Source: JBCCWF01 sp038520475
Lineage (GTDB): Bacteria; Cyanobacteriota; Cyanobacteriia; CAKZMO01
Assembly: GCA_038520475.1 (NCBI GenBank)
Contig: JBCBLF010000156.1
Location: 1-10,965 of the forward strand
DNA: 10,965 nucleotides
Direction of reading: 5' to 3'
Part shown: piece after piece, positions 7,248-10,965 of the stretch
How positions within the stretch are numbered: position 1 is the stretch's first letter
How the letters are laid out: every line of letters begins with the position of its first letter
Translations under genes and position numbers: made by a program
The notes under the pieces: generated by a model
What the model saw: the letters and a program-made list of their open reading frames with translations, nothing else
What the model was told of the DNA's origin: nothing
The model's database searches: none

Positions 7248-8540
7248 ATGAATCCGATACTGGCCTTACTCAATGACGCTGCCCGGAAGTTGATCGACAT
7301 CTTCTGGCCGAAACAGGCCTTTTCTTGGCAATCTGTGTTCTGGCTGAGCGTTTTCTCATGGGGATTGGCATGGCTAAGCTGGAATGATGTGGGCACGGGC
7401 CTCTTGCCGTTTAACACATCCTCTTCCGATGATGCACAGACAGCCTCCGATGAGCTCATCGGGACATCACGCGTGCTATTTACCATGGCATGGGTGTTCT
7501 TGACCGTCGCCATCGGATGGGTATTAGCCGCGCAAAAGCTCGTTATCCCGATTTTGGGAATCAAGCTGAAACCTGCCATCTGGGCGACGAGTGCCTTAAC
7601 CAGCGGTTTTCTATTTGAAGTCTGGGAGCCAAACTCAAGGCCGCTCGTGTTCATCAGTTGGCCTATCATTTTTGCAATTTATGCGGTGTTGCCCAAAATT
7701 TTCTCCTTCTCATCGGGTCAATTTGTATTGCCCTCGCCGCCAGTCCGACAACAGCTCGTCATCACAACGCTCATTTGTCTTGTCGTCAGCTGCTTGTTTC
7801 GATCTAATTTTTTGCTGCAACGCTGGATTGACGATTTTCCCGCACTACAAGTGGTGAGATTGGAAACCAATGGTATTATGCAGCCCGTTCGCGAGCCTCG
7901 GCCTATTCTGGATATTGTAGACAAAACGCTTCAAGACGAACTCGGCGTGTTGTCAATTCCTGAAGTTCGTCGATGGATGGTGCGAAATCGTGAAACGGTT
8001 CCTGTCCTCAACGCCGTCTTTAGAGAAAACCTCAATGCAGCACGGGAATCGACACAATGGGAACTAGAGATGACTGGGCTCTGGGTCTCTGATCCTGAAT
8101 TTGAGCTATACCTTTGGCCAACGGATGTCGATACTCCAATTGGGTTGATGCGAATATGCAACGTCAAAAGCACCAATCAGTTCAGCGCCGAAGATTTAGA
8201 ACTACGGGCTCAAGTGTTTGATGATGTGCCCGATGAGAGAGAAACCCAGTCGCCAGATCCCCAGTCAGTCGATGAGCAAGACGAGACATCTGAGGTTCGG
8301 TCAATGGCGCAGCAACTATGGCGACAGTTGCGAAACATCTTAGGAATGCCGGTCGACTCACAAGGCACTGACGATGACAATCGCGATGAATCGAGTCGAC
8401 CAGGAATAGACAGGCAGTCTGACAGAGCGTCTAATTTTCCATCACCTTCCGAATCTCTTGTGCTCCGCAACAACCCAAGCCAGGTCATCTGCCAGCCACC
8501 TGAAACGCTTGTCTTGCAAGACAGCATCGAAGAACGTTGA
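7248..8540 (+). CDS. fraD: Septal junction protein FraD (DUF5357 type) with long acidic tail
   Basis: FraD is a septum-located membrane protein of filamentous cyanobacteria; in Anabaena it is part of the septal junction that connects neighbouring cells. The 430-residue product has five predicted membrane helices in its first 190 residues (about 28-46, 74-94, 96-122, 128-147 and 166-185). A conserved soluble region (about 190-323: RPILDIVDKTLQDELGVLSIPEVRRWM onward) then follows and is expected to be periplasmic. Residues 325-430 are a hydrophilic tail rich in Asp, Glu, Ser and Gln. I recall Anabaena FraD as about 340 residues, so this tail looks like an extension. It starts 20 bp after fraC. 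The third Anabaena operon member, fraE (ABC permease), does not follow; a terminator-like structure does. Confidence 0.78.
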   Translation: MNPILALLNDAARKLIDIFWPKQAFSWQSVFWLSVFSWGLAWLSWNDVGTGLLPFNTSSSDDAQTASDELIGTSRVLFTMAWVFLTVAIGWVLAAQKLVIPILGIKLKPAIWATSALTSGFLFEVWEPNSRPLVFISWPIIFAIYAVLPKIFSFSSGQFVLPSPPVRQQLVITTLICLVVSCLFRSNFLLQRWIDDFPALQVVRLETNGIMQPVREPRPILDIVDKTLQDELGVLSIPEVRRWMVRNRETVPVLNAVFRENLNAARESTQWELEMTGLWVSDPEFELYLWPTDVDTPIGLMRICNVKSTNQFSAEDLELRAQVFDDVPDERETQSPDPQSVDEQDETSEVRSMAQQLWRQLRNILGMPVDSQGTDDDNRDESSRPGIDRQSDRASNFPSPSESLVLRNNPSQVICQPPETLVLQDSIEER

Positions 8541-8591
8541 GACCTAAACCGTTAGATTCCAGTGCGTGGATAAAACATGGATTTTACAGAA

Positions 8592-8634
8592 AAGCCTCAC
8601 GGAGTGTGGGCTTACCTGAGAAGATCTCAGTTTT
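8592..8634 (+). terminator. Tandem hairpins with T-run after fraD
   Basis: The first hairpin pairs AAGCC (8592-8596) with GGCTT (8609-8613) and continues with CAC/GTG after a bulge. The second pairs CTGAGA (8616-8621) with TCTCAG (8625-8630) across a 3-nt loop and is followed directly by TTTTGCTT. Its position about 50-90 nt past the fraD stop suits an intrinsic terminator of the fraCD transcript. The second stem is short and only half GC, so efficiency may be modest. Confidence 0.5.
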
Positions 8635-8675
8635 GCTTGAGCACATCGCGTCGTGATGACTGATACTCAATCCCG

Positions 8676-8692
8676 CTTGGCTTTATGCCAAG
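8676..8692. repeat. Perfect 6-bp hairpin in the fraD-metH spacer
   Basis: CTTGGC (8676-8681) and GCCAAG (8687-8692) flank a 5-nt TTTAT loop. No T-run follows on either strand. It could be an operator for metH or a structured part of its leader; nothing further can be said. Confidence 0.3.
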
Positions 8693-8720
8693 AAACCGAA
8701 TGCTATTGAGCGTTCTATTC

Positions 8721-8787
8721 TAAATCGCTAAAGCGATATCAATAATTACCACCAGACTTGGTACGCTAGAATCAGCGTCTTATCGTT
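8721..8787. repeat. Intergenic repeat, copy 2
   Basis: It shares 17 of 18 bases in its first block with 6271-6288, and CAGCGTCTT (8773-8781) with 6324-6332, at nearly the same spacing (52 against 53 nt). In this copy the first block contains a perfect dyad, ATCGCT-AA-AGCGAT (8724-8737), which one substitution breaks in copy 1. The sequence between the two blocks is not conserved. Confidence 0.45.
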
Positions 8788-8911
8788 TCTTCATCAAACT
8801 AGAGTCAATCTCCATCAGCGTTGACAGTTGTGACGGTCTAGCAGGTCACGGTCTGATGGTTCATTGAGAAAAAGCTCTGACCGATGTACACCGATTTCTG
8901 ATTTTTTGATT

Positions 8912-10965
8912 ATGACGAATGCATTCCTCGATCGCCTTCATAGTCCTGACCGCCCCGTTCTTGTGTTTGATGGGGCGATGGGTACCTCTCTGCAAGCACA
9001 GGAACTGACAGCCGAGGACTTTGGGGGAGCCGAGTACGAAGGGTGTAATGAATACCTGGTGGTTACAAATCCAGAAGCCGTTAAAAAAGTGCATCGGGGA
9101 TTTCTAGAGGTCGGAGCCGATGTCATTGAGACCGACACCTTTGGGGGCACGTCCATCGTTCTAGCAGAATATGATCTGGGCGATCGCGCCTATGAACTCA
9201 ATAAAAAAGCTGCTGAACTTGCGAAAGAAGTCACGTCAGAATTCTCAACGCCTGATCAACCTCGTTTCGTGGCTGGCTCAATGGGACCGGGCACCAAACT
9301 GCCGACGCTGGGCCATCTCGATTTCGACACGATGGTTGACGCGTATATCGAACAGGCTCGGGGACTGATTGACGGCGGCTCAGATCTGCTGCTCATTGAA
9401 ACCTGTCAGGACGTCTTGCAGATTAAAACGGCGCTCAACGGCGTCATGGAAGCCTTTGAACAAACCGGTCAGCGACTTCCCATCATGGTGTCGGTGACCA
9501 TGGAGCAGCAAGGTACCATGCTCGTCGGTACAGAAATGAGTGCTGCTCTGGCCATCCTAGAGCCCTATCCCATCGATATTTTGGGGCTGAACTGTGCCAC
9601 TGGACCCGATTTGATGAAGGAGCACATCAAGCATCTGTCGGCTCACTCCCCCTTTGTCGTCTCCTGTATTCCGAACGCGGGATTGCCTGAAAACGTGGGT
9701 GGTCAAGCCCACTATCGCCTCACACCGATAGAGCTACGCATGTCGCTCATGCATTTTGTTGAGGACTTAGGCGTACAGGTGATTGGAGGATGCTGTGGTA
9801 CTCGACCCGATCATATTCAGCAGTTGGCCGAAATGGTCACGGATTTGACGCCAAAGGAGCGTCTGGTTCGACAGCCCTCCGCAGGGTCGAATGGCCATTC
9901 GACCAATTCCGTCAACACAGAGGCGCCCGACCATTCGACCAATTCCACAATCAACCAGGAGTCGAATGGCCATTCGACTCTACAAGACCCTGATGTGCGT
10001 CCCGCATTCAATTACGTTCCGTCGGCTGCATCTCTCTATTCGCCGCAACCCTATGACCAAGACAATTCCTTCCTGATTATTGGCGAACGCCTCAATGCGA
10101 GCGGTTCGAAGAAATGCCGTGAAATGCTGAATGCTGAAGACTGGGACGGACTGGTGGCCCTAGCAAAATCCCAGGTTAAGGAAGGAGCCCATATCCTTGA
10201 CGTGAACGTGGACTACGTGGGACGCGATGGTGAAAAGGACATGCATGAACTCGCCTCTCGCCTCGTGACCAACGTCACACTGCCGCTGATGCTCGACTCC
10301 ACTGAGTGGACAAAGATGGAAGCTGGACTGAAAGTTGCAGGCGGTAAGTGCATCCTCAATTCCACGAACTATGAAGATGGCGATGAGCGATTTTTCAAGG
10401 TGTTGGAACTGGCCAAGAAGTATGGGGCAGGTGTGGTAGTCGGCACCATTGATGAAGATGGGATGGCGCGGACAGCGGAGAAGAAGTTTGCGATCGCCCA
10501 GCGCGCCTACCGAGACATTTTGGAATACGGCATCCCAGCCCATGAGATTTTCTATGATCCCCTTGCGCTTCCTATCTCTACGGGAATTGAAGAAGACCGG
10601 GTGAATGGCCGAGAAACCATCGAAGCCATGCGCATGATTCGGGATAACTTACCCGGCGTTCACATGTTGCTTGGCGTATCGAACGTGTCCTTTGGCCTGA
10701 ATCCCGTGGCGCGGATGGTGCTGAACTCCATGTTCTTGCACGAATCGACGCAGGTGGGAATGGATGCGGCGATCGTCAGTGCCGCCAAGATTCTGCCCAT
10801 CGCCAAAATTGAACCCGATCACCAAAAAGTCTGCCGCGACCTCATCTATGATCGTCGCGAATACGACGACGCAGGCATCTGTACCTACGATCCCCTCACG
10901 AAGCTCACAACTCTATTCGAGGGAGTGAAAAAAGATCCCATCAAACGCACAGATACGACGAATCT
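8912..10965 (+). CDS. metH: Cobalamin-dependent methionine synthase MetH, N-terminal half (3' end outside window)
   Basis: MetH moves a methyl group from methyltetrahydrofolate through cobalamin to homocysteine, giving methionine. The window holds 684 codons, a little over half of a typical MetH (about 1,200). Residues 1-310 form the homocysteine-binding domain: VFDGAMGTSLQ at the start and zinc ligands Cys228 (GLNCATGP), Cys294 and Cys295 (GGCCGT). Residues 311-380 are a linker made unusual by repeats (see 9886-9978). The methyltetrahydrofolate domain starts at FLIIGERLNASGSKK (from 387) and includes DVNVDYVGRDG. The last visible residues (about 650-684) lead towards the cobalamin cap domain. 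The B12 and activation domains lie beyond the window. ATG 8912 is chosen because the MTNAFLDRLHSPDRPVLVFDG start fits the family; no ribosome-binding site is obvious. The reading frame stays open across the repeats. Confidence 0.95.
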   Translation, partial: MTNAFLDRLHSPDRPVLVFDGAMGTSLQAQELTAEDFGGAEYEGCNEYLVVTNPEAVKKVHRGFLEVGADVIETDTFGGTSIVLAEYDLGDRAYELNKKAAELAKEVTSEFSTPDQPRFVAGSMGPGTKLPTLGHLDFDTMVDAYIEQARGLIDGGSDLLLIETCQDVLQIKTALNGVMEAFEQTGQRLPIMVSVTMEQQGTMLVGTEMSAALAILEPYPIDILGLNCATGPDLMKEHIKHLSAHSPFVVSCIPNAGLPENVGGQAHYRLTPIELRMSLMHFVEDLGVQVIGGCCGTRPDHIQQLAEMVTDLTPKERLVRQPSAGSNGHSTNSVNTEAPDHSTNSTINQESNGHSTLQDPDVRPAFNYVPSAASLYSPQPYDQDNSFLIIGERLNASGSKKCREMLNAEDWDGLVALAKSQVKEGAHILDVNVDYVGRDGEKDMHELASRLVTNVTLPLMLDSTEWTKMEAGLKVAGGKCILNSTNYEDGDERFFKVLELAKKYGAGVVVGTIDEDGMARTAEKKFAIAQRAYRDILEYGIPAHEIFYDPLALPISTGIEEDRVNGRETIEAMRMIRDNLPGVHMLLGVSNVSFGLNPVARMVLNSMFLHESTQVGMDAAIVSAAKILPIAKIEPDHQKVCRDLIYDRREYDDAGICTYDPLTKLTTLFEGVKKDPIKRTDTTN
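9886..9978. repeat. Palindromic repeat cluster inside the metH linker
   Basis: A perfect 18-bp palindrome, GTCGAATGGCCATTCGAC, is present at 9886-9903 and again at 9961-9978. Between them, 9931-9946 repeats 16 bases (CCATTCGACCAATTCC) of 9895-9910, forming a partial third copy. Units are offset by 36 and 39 bp, so the metH frame is kept. They encode SNGHSTNS (326-333), DHSTNS (340-345) and SNGHST (351-356) in the linker between the homocysteine and folate domains. I found no other copy in the window. It looks like a small palindromic element that multiplied where the protein tolerates insertion. Confidence 0.75.

Larger units (their letters stand above)
8541..8911. other. 371-bp spacer between fraD and metH
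   Basis: It contains the fraD terminator-like hairpins (8592-8634), a perfect hairpin (8676-8692), the second intergenic repeat (8721-8787) and a GTGAC/GTCAC dyad (8830-8834 and 8845-8849) about 65-80 nt before metH. The dyad overlaps a direct repeat of ACGGTCT. I saw no cobalamin or S-adenosylmethionine riboswitch elements and no clear minus-35/minus-10 pair. Confidence 0.5.
87..10497. repeat. Scattered HIP1 octamers (GCGATCGC), 14 copies
   Basis: Exact GCGATCGC starts at 87, 713, 975, 1256, 1701, 2380, 2670, 4086, 5224, 5362, 5749, 6718, 9180 and 10490. All 14 lie inside genes. An 8-mer is expected about once per 65 kb in random sequence, so this is a strong enrichment typical of cyanobacteria. 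The 2.45 kb from 6726 to 9179, covering most of fraC, all of fraD and the metH start, has none. Counted by eye, so one could be missed. Confidence 0.85.

Noticed and set aside
7217..7669. Minus-strand open frame of 150 codons opposite the fraD start
   Set aside because: It is fully antisense to the membrane-helix region of fraD, where hydrophobic codon bias often leaves the opposite strand open.
9767..10076. Several short open frames on both strands around the metH palindromes
   Set aside because: The palindrome reads the same on both strands, so it creates repeated peptides (VEWPFD-like) in other frames; these are by-products of the repeat.
10160..10543. Minus-strand open frame of 127 codons near the window end
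   Set aside because: It lies opposite the folate-binding domain of metH, whose residues are clearly conserved; the antisense product has no recognisable motif.

Overview
The window looks like chromosomal DNA from a filamentous cyanobacterium. By eye it holds 14 exact copies of the octamer GCGATCGC (HIP1), a signature of many cyanobacterial genomes. It also carries a fraC-fraD pair, which belongs to filamentous cyanobacteria, and a tandem CobO-like protein of a form I associate with cyanobacteria. I see no insertion sequence, tRNA, rRNA, CRISPR array or phage gene. Both ends cut through genes.

Layout. Positions 1-1837 (minus) are the N-terminal half of cobN, the large subunit of cobaltochelatase. 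A 160-bp divergent spacer with a 7-bp-stem dyad separates it from a 706-residue hybrid-type histidine kinase (1998-4118, plus), whose C-terminal receiver domain has lost its phosphoacceptor aspartate. Convergent to the kinase is a small SemiSWEET-type PQ-loop transporter (4314-4631, minus). A 348-bp spacer follows, then a double corrinoid adenosyltransferase-like protein (4980-6128, minus) with two complete P-loop domains in one chain. A 523-bp spacer with a dispersed intergenic repeat leads to fraC (6652-7227, plus) and fraD (7248-8540, plus), the cell-cell junction and filament-integrity pair. Tandem hairpins ending in TTTT probably terminate that operon. A second, diverged copy of the intergenic repeat lies in the next spacer. 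The window ends in the first 684 codons of metH (8912-10965, plus), cobalamin-dependent methionine synthase.

How the genes relate. Three of the seven genes concern vitamin B12: CobN inserts cobalt into the corrin ring, the CobO-like protein is predicted to adenosylate corrinoids, and MetH uses methylcobalamin. They are not one operon: they lie on different strands, with unrelated genes between them, and I found no recognisable cobalamin riboswitch in any spacer. FraC and FraD are membrane proteins of the septum. The kinase and SemiSWEET have no evident link to either theme.

Most distinctive observations: (1) a perfect 18-bp palindrome present twice, plus a partial third copy, inside the inter-domain linker of metH and encoding SNGHST-type peptides; (2) the degenerate receiver and long low-complexity linker of the kinase; (3) the doubled CobO protein; (4) an unusually long acidic tail on FraD with no fraE directly downstream; (5) two related intergenic repeats about 2.4 kb apart, flanking the fraCD operon.
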